From: Amycolatopsis sp. 2-15
GTDB lineage: Bacteria > Actinomycetota > Actinomycetes > Mycobacteriales > Pseudonocardiaceae
Assembly: GCF_030285625.1 (NCBI RefSeq)
Contig: NZ_CP127294.1
Coordinates: 2,118,001-2,182,000, forward strand
Direction: 5' to 3'
DNA length: 64,000 nt
In this document: positions 8,004 through 18,201 of the stretch, piece by piece
How positions within the stretch are numbered: the first letter of the stretch is position 1
Layout of the letters: each line of letters opens with the position of its first letter
Notes under the pieces: model-generated
The model's input: only the letters and a program-made list of their open reading frames with translations
What the model was told of the DNA's origin: nothing
Database searches by the model: none
Position numbers and translations under genes: made by a program

Positions 8004-8699
8004 GCGCGCGCGGGCGCGGTGGGACCGCCGCTGCCGCTGTTGCTGCGATCGGCTGCCCGCGGTCACCAGCTGGCGCGACCTGGCGACTTGGGCAGCAGGT
8101 GAGCGAGGTGGGACCGCTAGCGTCGCCGCCAAGCTGGCGGTCTGCTCGCGTCGCGAGTCGGCGCGATCGGATCGCTTGCGCTGCAGCTGGAGGCGCGACG
8201 GGACTGCTCGTGTTTCCGGGGCGATCTGGTGGGCCCCTCGTGCCGAAGTGCCGACGTGGCGGGTCCGATTGCGCAACTGCAGGTGGGCGTGGCGGGACCG
8301 TTCGTGCTGTTGGGCCGACGGCGTGGGGGCTGCGCAGGCGACGAGCCGGTGCGACGGGGCCGTTGGCGCGACCGAGCCGGCGCGACGTCGCCCGCGCCGC
8401 CGGGCCTGTGCGTGGGGACCGCCCGCGCCGCCGAGCCTGTGCGTGGGGACCGCCCGCGCCGCCGAGCCTGTGCGAGGGGACCGTTCGCACCAACGTGCCG
8501 GCGCAACGGGACCGTTCGCGCCAACTCGGCCGCAGCGCCGTGTGCGCCGGCCGCAGCGCCCATCGGGCCGGTGCGCGAAGGGGCCGTCGTGCTCAAGAAA
8601 TTGCGCGACCGGACCCCCACGCGCTGCGCAAAGGTGCTGTTCATCGGTGCGTCGGGCGGTGTTGCCGTGGGTGTCGGGGGTTTGCGTAGCTTCCGGCGG

Positions 8700-10537
8700 G
8701 TGACTGACTCCTCCCGCCGGACCTTCCTGCGCGGCGCCGGGCTGCTCGGTGCCGGTGCTGCGGTGGCCGCGATCCCCGCTGTCGTCAGACCGTCCGAAGC
8801 CCAAGCCGAAAGCGACCAAGCTGCTGGGAAGGCTTACGGTGCCGACACCGAGAGCCCCGGTTCACGTTCGCCGTCATGCCCGACACGCAGTATCTCTTCG
8901 ACGAGGATCGAGGTGATGCCGCGCCCGTGGACGCGTCGTTGGAGTACGTGCTGGGGCGCCAGGCTGACAATGTTGTCTTCCTCGCCCACCTCGGCGACCT
9001 CACTCAGAACGGCCAGGTCGGCGAGTTCGCGGGCATCAGCCGGTCGTTCCAAGCGCTCGACCGGCGCCGCTTCCCGTACAGCACGCTTGCCGGCAACCAC
9101 GACATCAACGCGTCCACCGACGACCAGCGTGGGCGCACCCCGTACCTCGATGCGTTCGGCCCGCAGCGGCAGAAGAACTCGCCGACGTTCCGCGGCGCAA
9201 CCAAGGATGGCTGCAACACCTACCACGTGTTCCGCGCCGCCAGCCGCGAGTGGCTGGTGCTCGCGATGGACTGGCGGCCCTCGAAAGCGAGCTTCGACTG
9301 GGCGAAGCAGGTGCTCGCGCAGCACCCGCACACGCCGGCCATCCTCACGATCCACGAGCTCGTCGACAGCGACGAGCACGGCCAGCCGTTCCTCTCCGGC
9401 TTCGGCCAGCAGGTCTGGGACGACTTCGTCAACGAGAGCGACCAGATCTTCCTCACCCTCAACGGGCACTTCTGGCCCCCGAGCCGCCTGGTGAAGCAGA
9501 ACGCCGCCGGTCACGAAGTGCACCTGCACCTCACGAACTGCCAGGACCGCTACTACGGCGGCAGCGCGATGATCCGCCTCTACCAGTTCGACCTGGCCCG
9601 CGGTGTGATCGACGTCCGCACGCTCTCGCCGTGGCTCGAGAAGCAGCGCGACCTGACCGAGCTGCAGCGCATCGAGGTCGAGCGCAGCACCGACGTCGAC
9701 TATTTCAGCCTCGAGATCGACTTCGCCCAGCGCTTCGCCGGCTTCGCGCCGATCCCCGTGCCGCCGGCGCGGCCCGTTCGGCAGGTGCTCGTGCCGGGCA
9801 CCGTCGCGTACTGGCGGTTCGAGGGCGGCAAGGACGGCGCGCCCGTGACCGCCGACGTCAAGGACCTCAGCGGCCACGGAAACAACCTCCGCCGTTTGAC
9901 GATGCCCGGCAGCGGACCGGAGGCGCTGACTTACGCCAGCGAGTTCGCGCCGCGTCAGCCCTCGCGCGGCAGCCTGCGCTTTTACGGCGGCAAGAACCCC
10001 GGCCACGGCGCCTACCTGCAGACCGTGGACCAGGCGCCGATGAACACCGCGACCTTCTCGCACGGCTACACCGTGGAGGCCTTCATCCAGCTGCCCGCCG
10101 ACTTCCGCGACGGCAACCACGGCTGGTGCGGCATCTTCGGCCGCGCCAACCCCGGCGGCCAGGCCGGCAAGACGGGCGACGACCCCAGCGAGCCCGCCGC
10201 CACACTGTCCCTTTCGGACGGTGCCGAGCTGCAGTGGGCCGTGTTCCCGCTCAACCAGAACGGCATCTCCACCAACTGGGGCCACGAGCTGCCGCTGGCC
10301 AAGTGGTGGCACGTGGCCGTGGTCAACGACGGCAAGCACACCACCATCTACGTCGACGGCTGCCCCCTGCTGCGCAACCCGAAGACCCCCGCCAACGGCC
10401 TGGCCAACCCGGGCGGCGGCTGGTTCGTGGGCGCGTATGCCTACGACAGCAAGGTGGAGCAGGGCTTCTACGGCCTGCTCGGCGACGTGCGCGTGGTGGA
10501 CCGCGCCCTGCCCGTCCGCGATTTCCTGCTCGGCTGA
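8700..10537 (+). pseudogene. Tat-exported metallophosphatase + LamG domain protein, frameshifted
   Basis: GTG 8700 opens a twin-arginine signal (SSRRTFLRGAGLLGAGAAVA). The frame then derails at the CCCC run 8855-8858: as written it reads SPGSRSPSCPTRS. With one extra C it becomes ESPRFTFAVMPDTQYLFDED and continues in frame to 10537, giving 612 aa. The catalytic domain (residues ~55-340) has calcineurin-like signatures: PDTQY, AHLGDLTQNG, LAGNHDIN, and NGHFW. Residues ~370-610 are a LamG/concanavalin-like domain (VAYWRFEGG, YTVEAFIQLP, WWHVAVVNDG). It is predicted to be exported by Tat and to hydrolyse a phosphoester outside the cell. As sequenced, the signal peptide and the enzyme are in different frames. 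Confidence 0.78.
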
Positions 10538-10547
10538 CACCTTCTGG

Positions 10548-10581
10548 AAAAGGCGCCCCGACCAGTGACGGGGCGCCTTTT
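10548..10581 (+). terminator. intrinsic terminator after the metallophosphatase
   Basis: A perfect 13-bp stem (AAAAGGCGCCCCG, 10548-10560, and CGGGGCGCCTTTT, 10569-10581) with an 8-base loop and a terminal T run. It has the same A/T tails on both arms, so it could work on both strands. Confidence 0.88.
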
Positions 10582-10692
10582 CACGTCCGAAAGATCCGAC
10601 TTGACAGGACCTGGACAATAGAAAATCGACGCTCACGTCAAAGTCACTCGTGAACGCCGAACCTGGTTTCAGGATAAACGCTGTGAGGGAAC

Positions 10693-12885
10693 TTGTCAAA
10701 TCAGGGGTACGACGAGGAATTGCAAGCGGAACGCGCGTACGTCGCGTCGCTCTACGATCGGCTCGCCGCCGAGCGGGAGCGGGCGAGGGCCGCGCATGTC
10801 AAGGCAGTAAGGGAACCCGGCCACGTGCTGTGGGAGCGTGACGTCCAGGCCGCCCAGTGCGCGAAGGCCGTCGCGCAGCTCGACGTGGCGTACAACGGAT
10901 TGTGCTTCGGCCGTCTCGACGCCCTTTCCGGCGAACGGACGTACCTCGGCCGGCTCGGCATTTTCGACGAGGAGAACGACTACGAACCCCTGCTCGTGGA
11001 TTGGCGCGCGCCGGTCGCCGGCGCGTTCTACTGCGCCACCGCGGCGTCACCCGAAGGAATGGCGCGACGCCGGCAGTTCCACACGCGGGGGCAGAGCGTT
11101 GTCGATTTCACCGACGAATTCCTCGGCGACAGCGGCGACCGCGGCGGGACCAGGGGTGATGCCGCGCTGCTCGCCGCCGTCAATGCACCCCGCGGCGACG
11201 GGATGCGCGACATCGTCGCGACGATCCAGGCCGAGCAAGACGAGATCATCCGGCTGCGCCACCCTGGCGTCGTCGTGGTCGAGGGCGGGCCGGGGACGGG
11301 GAAAACGGCCGTCGCGCTGCACCGTGTCGCGTACCTGCTGTACACGAAACGCGAGCGGCTGCAACGGCGCGGCGTGCTCGTCGTCGGGCCGAGCCCGGCG
11401 TTCCTCGACCACATCAGCCGCGTGCTGCCGTCGCTGGGTGAGACCGACGTCGTGTTCCAGACGCCGGGCGACCTCGTGCCCGGGCTGAGCGTGACGGCCG
11501 AGGACGAGCCCGAGCTGCAGCGCATCAAGGGGTCGACCGCGATGCTCGACGTGCTGGCGGTGGCCGTCGCGGATCGGCAGGAGCTGCCTTCGGACCCGGT
11601 GCCGGTCGAGCTGACGGACGGCCCGGTGCTGCTCGACGCGGACGTCGCGCGTGCGGCCCGCGACGAGGCCCGCGCGACCGGGCTGCCCCACAACGAGGCG
11701 CGGCCGGTGTTCCGCGAGGCCGTCCGGCGGGGGCTGGCGGAGCGCGCGGTGGACCGGATCGGGGAAGGCTGGCTGTCACCGTCGGACGGTATGCGGGCAG
11801 AGCTGCGCGCCGAGGTGCTGGCGGAGCTGGCAGATCACGAGCAGCTCGCGGCGGTGCTCGACCGGCTGTGGCCGTTGCTGACGCCGCGCCGGTTGCTCGC
11901 GCAGCTGTACTCGTCGCGCGCTCGCGTGTCGGCGGCCGGCGGGGCGCCCGCGCTGTACCGGGCGCACGGCGCGGCGTGGACGGTGTCGGACGTCCCGCTG
12001 CTGGACGAGGCCGTCGACCTGCTCGGGGAGGACCGTTCGGCGGAGCGGGCCGCCGCGCGACGGGCTCACGTCGAGGAGAACTACGCCGCCGGTGTGCTCG
12101 ACGTCCTCGAGGTCGAGGAGACGATGGACGACGAGGCGCAGCTCACCGCGGCCGACTTGCTGGACGAGGGCGCGCTCGCGGAGCGTCACCGAGAGCGCGA
12201 CAACCGCGCACTCGCCGAGCGCGCTGCCGCGGACCGCGACTGGACGTATGGGCACGTCGTCGTCGACGAGGCACAGGAACTGTCCGAAATGGACTGGCGC
12301 GTGCTCATGCGGCGTTGTCCGAGCCGGTCGTTCACGATCGTGGGCGATCTCGCGCAACGGCGTTCGGCGGCCGGCGCGCGGTCGTGGGCGGAGGTGTTGT
12401 CACGCTACGTCGCGGACCGGTGGGTTTTCCGGCCGCTCACGGTGAACTACCGGACGCCGGCCGAGATCATGGCGGTGGCGGCGCGGCTGCTGGCGGAGTT
12501 CGCGCCGGGGGTGCAGCCGCCGCAGTCGGTGCGTTCGTGTGGAGTGTCGCCTTGGTCGCGGCGGGTTTCTTCGTACGACTTGGCGATTTCTGCCTTTGTC
12601 GACTCGGAGGCTTCGCGCGAGGGCACGAGTGTGGTGATCGGGCCGCCCGGCGTGGCGGGCACGGTGCCGCCGTCGGCGACCAAGGGCCTGGAGTACGACG
12701 CGGTGCTCGTCGTGGACCCCGCCGGCATCCTCGCGGCGAGCTCCCGCGGGGCGGCGGAACTGTACGTCGCGCTCACCCGCGCGACGCAACGGCTGGGCAT
12801 CGTCCACGACGGGCCGCTTCCGGCTGCGTTGCGTGGGGTGGCGCCGGATGGCGGTGGGCGGGTGAGTCATCGCCGTTATGTGTGA
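10693..12885 (+). CDS. HelD/HelR-family RNA polymerase-recycling ATPase
   Basis: A 730-aa UvrD-like superfamily 1 ATPase without helicase accessory domains. The N-terminal 60 residues are a charged helical arm (DEELQAERAYVASLYDRLAA) as in HelD. Motifs seen: LVDWRAPVAGAFY before the P-loop, Walker A GGPGTGKTA (198-206), motif II VVVDEAQELSEMDW, motif III VGDLAQRRS, motif V ATKGLEYDAVLVVDP, motif VI YVALTRATQRLGIVH. Actinobacterial HelD clears stalled RNA polymerase; its HelR relatives also displace rifamycins. Length (730 aa) fits the mycobacterial/Streptomyces class. The start is TTG 10693 (MSNQGYDEEL), after AGGGA. TTGACA at 10601-10606 could be a -35 box. I found no rifamycin-associated palindrome upstream, so HelR versus HelD remains open. 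Confidence 0.85.
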   Translation: MSNQGYDEELQAERAYVASLYDRLAAERERARAAHVKAVREPGHVLWERDVQAAQCAKAVAQLDVAYNGLCFGRLDALSGERTYLGRLGIFDEENDYEPLLVDWRAPVAGAFYCATAASPEGMARRRQFHTRGQSVVDFTDEFLGDSGDRGGTRGDAALLAAVNAPRGDGMRDIVATIQAEQDEIIRLRHPGVVVVEGGPGTGKTAVALHRVAYLLYTKRERLQRRGVLVVGPSPAFLDHISRVLPSLGETDVVFQTPGDLVPGLSVTAEDEPELQRIKGSTAMLDVLAVAVADRQELPSDPVPVELTDGPVLLDADVARAARDEARATGLPHNEARPVFREAVRRGLAERAVDRIGEGWLSPSDGMRAELRAEVLAELADHEQLAAVLDRLWPLLTPRRLLAQLYSSRARVSAAGGAPALYRAHGAAWTVSDVPLLDEAVDLLGEDRSAERAAARRAHVEENYAAGVLDVLEVEETMDDEAQLTAADLLDEGALAERHRERDNRALAERAAADRDWTYGHVVVDEAQELSEMDWRVLMRRCPSRSFTIVGDLAQRRSAAGARSWAEVLSRYVADRWVFRPLTVNYRTPAEIMAVAARLLAEFAPGVQPPQSVRSCGVSPWSRRVSSYDLAISAFVDSEASREGTSVVIGPPGVAGTVPPSATKGLEYDAVLVVDPAGILAASSRGAAELYVALTRATQRLGIVHDGPLPAALRGVAPDGGGRVSHRRYV

Positions 12886-12944
12886 GGGAAGCGCTGGGGG
12901 CGTAAAGAAAAACCCCGCACCAAGACGGTCCGCAGAGCCGAAAA

Positions 12945-12998
12945 CCCCGCCTCAACCAACCCAGACACAGCGCCCAAGGCGCCGGAAGTGAGGCGGGG
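12945..12998. terminator. bidirectional hairpin between helD-like gene and AsnC regulator
   Basis: CCCCGCCTCA (12945-12954) pairs with TGAGGCGGGG (12989-12998). On the minus strand the hairpin is followed by TTTT, so it mainly serves the AsnC-type gene; on the plus strand it follows the HelD/HelR-like gene. Confidence 0.65.
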
Positions 12999-13031
12999 GC
13001 CCGGCCTCATCCGAGAAACGCGGAGAAAACC

Positions 13032-13529
13032 TCACGAAGTCAGGTTGCCCCACGCGTAGTTCTGCTTGGCCAGCTTCAGGTACACGAACAGCTCCGTGGA
13101 GGTCACCCCGGGGATGGGGCGCACCTGGTCTCCCAGGACGGCCAGCAGGTGCTCGTCGTCGCGGCAGATCAGTGAGGCCAGGAGGTCGAAGCGGCCGGCG
13201 CAGAGGACGACCTGGTGGACGTCGGCGAGGTCCGACAGGCGGTTGGCGACCTCGCGCGGGTCGCCGCTCACGGTGATGCCGATCATGGCCTGGCGGGTCA
13301 GATCGACGTTTCCTGGGGCCGTCACGGCGACTATCTGCATCATGTCGTCGCGCAGCAGACGTTGGACCCGTTGGCGCACGGCGCCCTCGGAGAGTCCGAC
13401 TGCTTTGGCCAGTGCGGTGAACGAGGCGCGGCCGTCGCTCTGGAGCAGGGCGATCAAGGTTCTGTCGGTGCCGTCCAACGCCTTCGGCGTGCGTTGCTCC
13501 TCGACCTTCGTACGGTTTCCGTCACCCAT
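13032..13529 (-). CDS. Lrp/AsnC-family transcriptional regulator
   Basis: 165 aa. An N-terminal AsnC helix-turn-helix (LDGTDRTLIALLQSDGRASF, ALAKAVGLSEGAVRQRVQRL) is followed by a RAM/AsnC ligand-binding domain (VGITV-like GITVSGDPREVANRL, DVHQVVLCAGRFDLLASLIC). Such proteins bind amino acids as octamers and often control a divergent transport or catabolic gene. The neighbour read in the opposite direction is an APC-family permease at 13841, a likely target. Confidence 0.9.
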   Translation of the reverse strand: MGDGNRTKVEEQRTPKALDGTDRTLIALLQSDGRASFTALAKAVGLSEGAVRQRVQRLLRDDMMQIVAVTAPGNVDLTRQAMIGITVSGDPREVANRLSDLADVHQVVLCAGRFDLLASLICRDDEHLLAVLGDQVRPIPGVTSTELFVYLKLAKQNYAWGNLTS

Positions 13530-13840
13530 GCCGTCCCTCCCTGTGTTTCGGCATGTGATTCCTTAGGCGCGCAGCGTATCTGCCCTCGTGCTGGAAGAGG
13601 AGCCCGTTTCCGGATTCACGCTATTCCCCGGCCGAGCCGACGACGACGCCGAAATAAGTGGTCAAGGCTCCATCGAGGTGATGTTTTCGCCGCACGGATG
13701 TGCGACGGCGCATACGGGGTGCCGAGCCTGAGGGCCTAACCGGTACCGTCTGGCGGCCGTGAAAGGCCCGGAAAGACCCGGAAGGCCTAGTGAAACCCAG
13801 CGGCTCCGACCAAATCCCACCCCCATAAGGAGGACTGATC
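13530..13840. promoter_or_regulatory. divergent AsnC regulator/permease control region
   Basis: 311 bp between the AsnC-type gene and the permease. No open frame is supported. It should hold both promoters and the AsnC-family binding sites, but I cannot pick out a convincing -35/-10 pair or palindrome. A strong AAGGAGGAC (13829-13837) is the permease ribosome binding site. Confidence 0.5.
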
Positions 13841-15385
13841 ATGTCCGAAGCCGTCGCGCTCGGCGCACACCCCGCTCCGGCCGTGCCGGCCAAAGGACTC
13901 CGGACAGGGGCTCTGGGCATGGTGTCGGCGATGGTGATCGGGATGTCGTCGACGGCCCCGGCGTACTCGATCGCCGCGACGCTCGGGTTCATCGTGCTCG
14001 CGGGCGCCGGCTTCAAGGCCGCCGCGTTCATCCTGCTGTCGTTCATCCCCGTCCTCTTCGTGGCCGTCGCGTTCCGCGAGCTCAACTCCGCCGAACCCGA
14101 CTGCGGCACCAACTTCACCTGGGCGACGCGCGCGTTCGGCAGCCGCGCGGGCTGGATGACCGGCTGGGTGGTCACGGTCGCGCAGCTGCTGGTGATGAGC
14201 AGCCAGTCGGCGCTCACCGGTCGCTACACGCTGCTCCTGCTGGGCGCCGACAGCCTCGCGGACAACCGGGCCGTGACCACCGCCATCGGCTGCGCGTGGC
14301 TGTTGGCCCTCTGCTACCTGTGCTACCGCGGCATCGAGGTGTCCGCGCGCGCCCAGTGGATCCTGCTGGGCATCGAGCTCGCCGTGCTCGTCATCTTCTC
14401 CGTCGTCGCCCTCGTCCGGGTCTATGACGGCAGCGCCGGCCCGCAGGCGACCCACCCGCGGTGGAGCTGGCTGTGGCCCGACGGCGTCGGCCTCGGCACG
14501 GCCGTCTCGGCGGTGCTGCTGGCCGTGTTCATCTACTGGGGCTGGGAAAGCTCGCTGTCGGTCAACGAGGAGTCGGCCGACCCGCGCCGCGCGCCCGGCC
14601 GCGCCGCCGTGCTCTCGACCGTGCTGCTCGTGCTCAACTACCTGCTCGTCACGGTCGCCGCGCTCGCGTTCGCCGGCGTCGGGGAGAGCGGCATCGGCCT
14701 GGGCAACGAGGCCAACTCCGAAGACGTGCTGGCCGGCCTCGGCGGTGCGGTGTTCGGCGGCTCCGGGCTCGGCAAGGTGATGGGCCTGCTGCTCATCGTC
14801 TCCGTGCTCACCAGCGGCGCCGCCACCAGCCAGGCGACGATCATGCCCGCCGCGCGCACCACGCTCTCGATGGCCAGCCACGGCGCGCTGCCCAAGGTCT
14901 TCGGCCGCGTGCACCCGAAGTACCAGACGCCGTCGGTCTCCACCTGGACGTTCGGCCTCGTCTCGCTCGTGCTCTACGTGCTCCTCGCGGTGTGGAGCGA
15001 CAACGTGCTCTCGGACTCGGTCGACGCCGTCGGCCTCACCATCGCGATCGAGTACACGATGACGGCGCTGGCGTGCGTCTGGCTGTTCCGCAAAACGCTG
15101 CTGGCGAGCCTGCGCCACTTCGTCCTGCGCGGGGTGCTGCCGTTCGTCGGCGCGGTGTTCTTCCTGGCCGTGCTGGTGCTCGCGGTGATCGAATACGCGA
15201 AGCCGGACGCGGGGGAGACCACCGTGTTCGGCATCGGTGGCGTCGCGGTGATCGGGGTCGTGTCGATCCTGATCGGCTTCCCGCTGATGTTCGCCGTGCA
15301 CCGTGCGTGTCGTGAATTCTTCGCCGGCCGCCGGTTGCCTCGCGGTTCGGTGAGCCGCGGCGGCGAGTCGATCGAAGGAGCTTAG
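13841..15385 (+). CDS. APC-family amino-acid permease
   Basis: 514 aa with about 12 hydrophobic segments. The start of the first core helix carries the family glycine-rich motif ([18 protein letters not shown]), and the segment [18 protein letters not shown] fits the cytoplasmic loop of APC transporters. It should import an amino acid or amine at the plasma membrane by H+ symport or exchange. The substrate is not known. The divergent AsnC-type regulator suggests control by an amino acid. Its end carries GAAGGAG, which serves as the ribosome binding site of thyA. Confidence 0.88.
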   Translation: MSEAVALGAHPAPAVPAKGLRTGALGMVSAMVIGMSSTAPAYSIAATLGFIVLAGAGFKAAAFILLSFIPVLFVAVAFRELNSAEPDCGTNFTWATRAFGSRAGWMTGWVVTVAQLLVMSSQSALTGRYTLLLLGADSLADNRAVTTAIGCAWLLALCYLCYRGIEVSARAQWILLGIELAVLVIFSVVALVRVYDGSAGPQATHPRWSWLWPDGVGLGTAVSAVLLAVFIYWGWESSLSVNEESADPRRAPGRAAVLSTVLLVLNYLLVTVAALAFAGVGESGIGLGNEANSEDVLAGLGGAVFGGSGLGKVMGLLLIVSVLTSGAATSQATIMPAARTTLSMASHGALPKVFGRVHPKYQTPSVSTWTFGLVSLVLYVLLAVWSDNVLSDSVDAVGLTIAIEYTMTALACVWLFRKTLLASLRHFVLRGVLPFVGAVFFLAVLVLAVIEYAKPDAGETTVFGIGGVAVIGVVSILIGFPLMFAVHRACREFFAGRRLPRGSVSRGGESIEGA

Positions 15386-15389
15386 GCTC

Positions 15390-16193
15390 GTGGGCATGCC
15401 GGACACACAGTACGAAGACCTGCTCCGCCACGTGCTCGACACGGGCGCCCGCAAGCAGGACCGCACCGGCACCGGCACGCGGTCGATCTTCGGGCACCAG
15501 CTGCGCTATCGGCTGGCCGACGGCTTCCCGCTGGTCACGACCAAAAAAGTCCACTTCCGCTCGATCGCCTACGAGCTGCTGTGGTTCCTGCGCGGCGACT
15601 CCAACGTCCGCTGGCTGCAGGACAACGGCGTCACGATCTGGGACGAGTGGGCCTCCCCCGAAGGCGACCTCGGCCCGGTCTACGGCGTCCAGTGGCGCTC
15701 GTGGCCGACCCCGGACGGCGGCCACGTCGACCAGCTCGCCGAGCTCCTGACCACGCTGCGTGAGAACCCCGACTCGCGGCGCATGATCGTGTCCGCGTGG
15801 AACGTCGCCGACATCCCGCGCATGGCGCTGCCGCCGTGTCACGCGTTCTTCCAGTTCTACGTCGCCGAAGGCGAGCTGTCCTGCCAGCTCTACCAGCGCA
15901 GCGCCGACCTGTTCCTCGGCGTGCCGTTCAACATCGCCAGCTACGCCCTGCTCACCCACATGATCGCCGAGCAGGTCGGCCTTCGCGTCGGCGATTTCGT
16001 GTGGACCGGCGGCGACTGCCACATCTACGACAACCACGTCGACCAGGTCCGCACGCAGCTCTCGCGCGAGGCCCGGGAGTTCCCGTCGCTGAGCCTCAAG
16101 CCGGTGGACAGCCTCTTCGGCTACACCTACGACGACATCGCGATCGACGGCTACGACCCCCATCCCGGCATCAAGGCACCGGTGGCGGTGTGA
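15390..16193 (+). CDS. thyA: thymidylate synthase
   Basis: 267 aa. It converts dUMP and 5,10-methylene-THF to dTMP and dihydrofolate. Motifs: [18 protein letters not shown] (the dUMP-phosphate Arg loop is in RTGTGT), VYGVQWR, active-site Cys in [13 protein letters not shown], and [20 protein letters not shown] with RSxDxxLGxPFN. Length matches E. coli ThyA (264 aa). GTG 15390 lies 9 bases after GAAGGAG; ATG 15396 is the alternative. It overlaps folA by 4 bases, which couples dTMP synthesis to regeneration of the dihydrofolate it produces. Confidence 0.97.
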   Translation: MGMPDTQYEDLLRHVLDTGARKQDRTGTGTRSIFGHQLRYRLADGFPLVTTKKVHFRSIAYELLWFLRGDSNVRWLQDNGVTIWDEWASPEGDLGPVYGVQWRSWPTPDGGHVDQLAELLTTLRENPDSRRMIVSAWNVADIPRMALPPCHAFFQFYVAEGELSCQLYQRSADLFLGVPFNIASYALLTHMIAEQVGLRVGDFVWTGGDCHIYDNHVDQVRTQLSREAREFPSLSLKPVDSLFGYTYDDIAIDGYDPHPGIKAPVAV

Positions 16194-16648
16194 TCGGCCT
16201 GATCTGGGCGCAGGCCGCCAACGGGGTCATCGGTCGCGACAACGAGTTGCCGTGGCAGTTGCCGGAGGACCAGAAGCACTTCCGCGAGACGACCACGGGC
16301 GCGACCGTGCTCATGGGCCGCCGCACGTGGGAGTCGCTGCCGCCGCGGTTCCGGCCGCTGCCGGGCCGGCGCAACCTGGTGCTGTCGCGTACGCCGCAGG
16401 CGGGCGTGGAGACGTTCCCCGACCTGGCACAGGCGTTCGCGGCGGTGTCCGGCGACGTGTGGGTGATGGGCGGCGAGGCCGTGTACCGGGCCGCGCTGCC
16501 GTTCGCGGACCGGGTCGTGGTCACGGAGATCCAGGAGCACTTCGAGGGCGACACGTACGCGCCCGAGGTCGGTCGGCCGCCGGACGCCACCGGCGAGTGG
16601 CAGGAATCGTCGACGGGGCTGCACTACCGGTTGCTGACCTGGGGCTGA
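16190..16648 (+). CDS. folA: dihydrofolate reductase
   Basis: 152 aa. It reduces dihydrofolate with NADPH and completes the thymidylate cycle with the ThyA encoded just upstream. Features: [20 protein letters not shown] with PW next, the catalytic acid in [30 protein letters not shown] (the NADPH-phosphate motif), and [10 protein letters not shown] (GG dinucleotide loop). The start is GTG 16190, which overlaps the thyA stop (GTGTGA). The gene is convergent with lysA, 19 bp apart. Confidence 0.96.
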   Translation: MIGLIWAQAANGVIGRDNELPWQLPEDQKHFRETTTGATVLMGRRTWESLPPRFRPLPGRRNLVLSRTPQAGVETFPDLAQAFAAVSGDVWVMGGEAVYRAALPFADRVVVTEIQEHFEGDTYAPEVGRPPDATGEWQESSTGLHYRLLTWG

Positions 16649-16667
16649 GGCCGGCAACCGGTAGCGT

Positions 16668-18005
16668 TCAGCAGCGCCGCAGCAGGTCCTCCTCGGTTTC
16701 GCGCGGCACGAGCAGCTTCGCGAAGCCGTCGCGCACGCCGATCAGCGGCGGCCGGCCCACGAGGTTGTAGTTCGACGCCAGCGAGTGGTGGTACGCGCCG
16801 GTGCACGGTACGGCCAGCAGGTCGCCGGCGTGGACGTCGTCGGGCAGGCCGACGTCGTCGGCCAGCACGTCACCCGACTCGCAGTGGCGGCCGACCACGG
16901 TCATCGGGGTGCGCGCGGCCTTGGTGTGCCGCCCGACGAGCCGCGCGGTGTAGCGGGCGCCGTACAGGGCGGGGCGCGCGTTGTCGCTCATGCCACCGTC
17001 GACGGCGACGAACGTCCGGCTGCCGCGCTTCACCGCGCACACGCGGTACACCGTGATCCCGGCGGGGCCGACGATCGCGCGGCCGGGCTCGATCGTCAAG
17101 CGGGGCAAGGGAAAGTCGTGCGACGAGCATTCGTACGCCAGTGCCACCCGCAGCCGCCGGGCGTAGCCGTCGAGGTCGAACGCGGCCTCGCGGTCGAGGT
17201 ACGGCACGGCGTGGCCACCGCCGAGGTCCAGCTCGCGCAGGATGACGCCGTACTGGTCGCGCACGCGCACCAGCACCTCCACCATCCGCCGCGCGGCCTC
17301 CTCGTACCGGTCGACGCGGGCGACCTGCGAGCCGATGTGGCAGTGGAGCCCGACCAGCCTGAGGCCGGGCTGCGCGAGCACCGCGACGACGGCGCGGTCC
17401 ACGTTGTCGCGAACGTCCGCGCGCAGCGAGAAGCCGAACTTCTGGCCTTCGGTGCCGGTGGTGATCGCCGCGTGGGTGCCGCCGGAGACGCCGGGCGTCA
17501 CGCGGATCATGACCTGCTGTGCGCCGAGGGCCAGCGCGCCGAGCTGCTCGATCTCGTCGAGCGAGTCGAGCACGATGCGGCGCACGCCGTACTCGAGCGC
17601 GGCCTTGAGGTCTTCGGGGGTTTTCGCGTTGCCGTGCAGCAGGATCCGCTCGGCGGGGAAGCCGACGGACCGCGCGACGGCGAGCTCGCCCGCCGAACAG
17701 GTGTCGAGCGACAGGCCTTCCTCGGCCACCCAGCGCAGCACGGCGCGCGTACACAGCGCCTTGCTCGCGAAGGCCACTTCGGCCTCGGGCAGGGCACGGC
17801 GGTATGCGCGCGCGGTGTCGCGCACCTGGGCCTCGTCGAGGAGGTACGCCGGGGTCCCGAACCGGTTGGCCAGGTGGCTCACCGGAGCACCCGCGAAGAT
17901 CAGCTCACCGCCTTCGCCGAGGTAGGTGCTGCGCGGCCAGAGCCCCGGCTCGAGATGGTCGGCGGCCTCACAACCGAGGCTGGGGAGGAGCTCGCTGAGT
18001 GTCAC
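16668..18005 (-). CDS. lysA: diaminopimelate decarboxylase
   Basis: 445 aa, a fold-type III PLP enzyme making lysine from meso-DAP. Lys82 in VAFASKALC is the PLP lysine. Other signatures: LHCHIGSQV, LDLGGGHAVPY, IEPGRAIVGPAGI, and GRHCESGDVLADDV, with the catalytic Cys in CESGD. GTG 18005 follows GGAGGTCACC; a longer upstream frame lacks protein-like sequence. It is not beside hom/thrC as in many actinobacteria, so this may be the second lysA-type copy; that cannot be tested from the window. Confidence 0.92.
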   Translation of the reverse strand: MTLSELLPSLGCEAADHLEPGLWPRSTYLGEGGELIFAGAPVSHLANRFGTPAYLLDEAQVRDTARAYRRALPEAEVAFASKALCTRAVLRWVAEEGLSLDTCSAGELAVARSVGFPAERILLHGNAKTPEDLKAALEYGVRRIVLDSLDEIEQLGALALGAQQVMIRVTPGVSGGTHAAITTGTEGQKFGFSLRADVRDNVDRAVVAVLAQPGLRLVGLHCHIGSQVARVDRYEEAARRMVEVLVRVRDQYGVILRELDLGGGHAVPYLDREAAFDLDGYARRLRVALAYECSSHDFPLPRLTIEPGRAIVGPAGITVYRVCAVKRGSRTFVAVDGGMSDNARPALYGARYTARLVGRHTKAARTPMTVVGRHCESGDVLADDVGLPDDVHAGDLLAVPCTGAYHHSLASNYNLVGRPPLIGVRDGFAKLLVPRETEEDLLRRC

Positions 18006-18201
18006 GGTGACCTCCGGGCGATGTGCGAATTCGGACACCGTCAGCACACTGCGGTGGTGTTGGATTCGCCCCGGCCGTGAACACCACCCTGACGCTCCAC
18101 CCGGCCGCGCTGACACGTTCTTAACGCGCGAGTAACTTCGGCCACATTCCGTTTGACCTGCGAAGAGTCGATTTTTCCCGCCGCGCCCTGTCTCATGGGA
18201 C

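Larger units (their letters stand above)
7539..8699. repeat. non-coding repeat array A (31-bp family plus larger duplications)
   Basis: About 1.16 kb with no credible gene. It is built from degenerate copies of a unit with the core GGGACCG followed by a variable TCGTGCC-like half. The clearest run has unit starts at 8408, 8439, 8470 and 8501, exactly 31 bp apart. Larger duplications are superimposed (see separate entries). Because 31 is not a multiple of three, long open frames on either strand here change meaning from unit to unit and are not genes. The same family forms array B at 56.6-57.4 kb. Confidence 0.85.

Noticed and set aside
7603..8703. Long open frames (366 and 389 codons) in repeat array A
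   Set aside because: They cross 31-bp units that shift frame each time, so they cannot be a conserved protein.
10582..10692. Rifamycin-associated element upstream of the HelD/HelR-like gene
   Set aside because: No GC-rich ~19-bp inverted repeat of that type is present between the terminator and the start codon.
8834..10699. 621-codon minus-strand frame across the metallophosphatase
   Set aside because: The plus strand carries the catalytic and LamG motifs; the minus frame has none.
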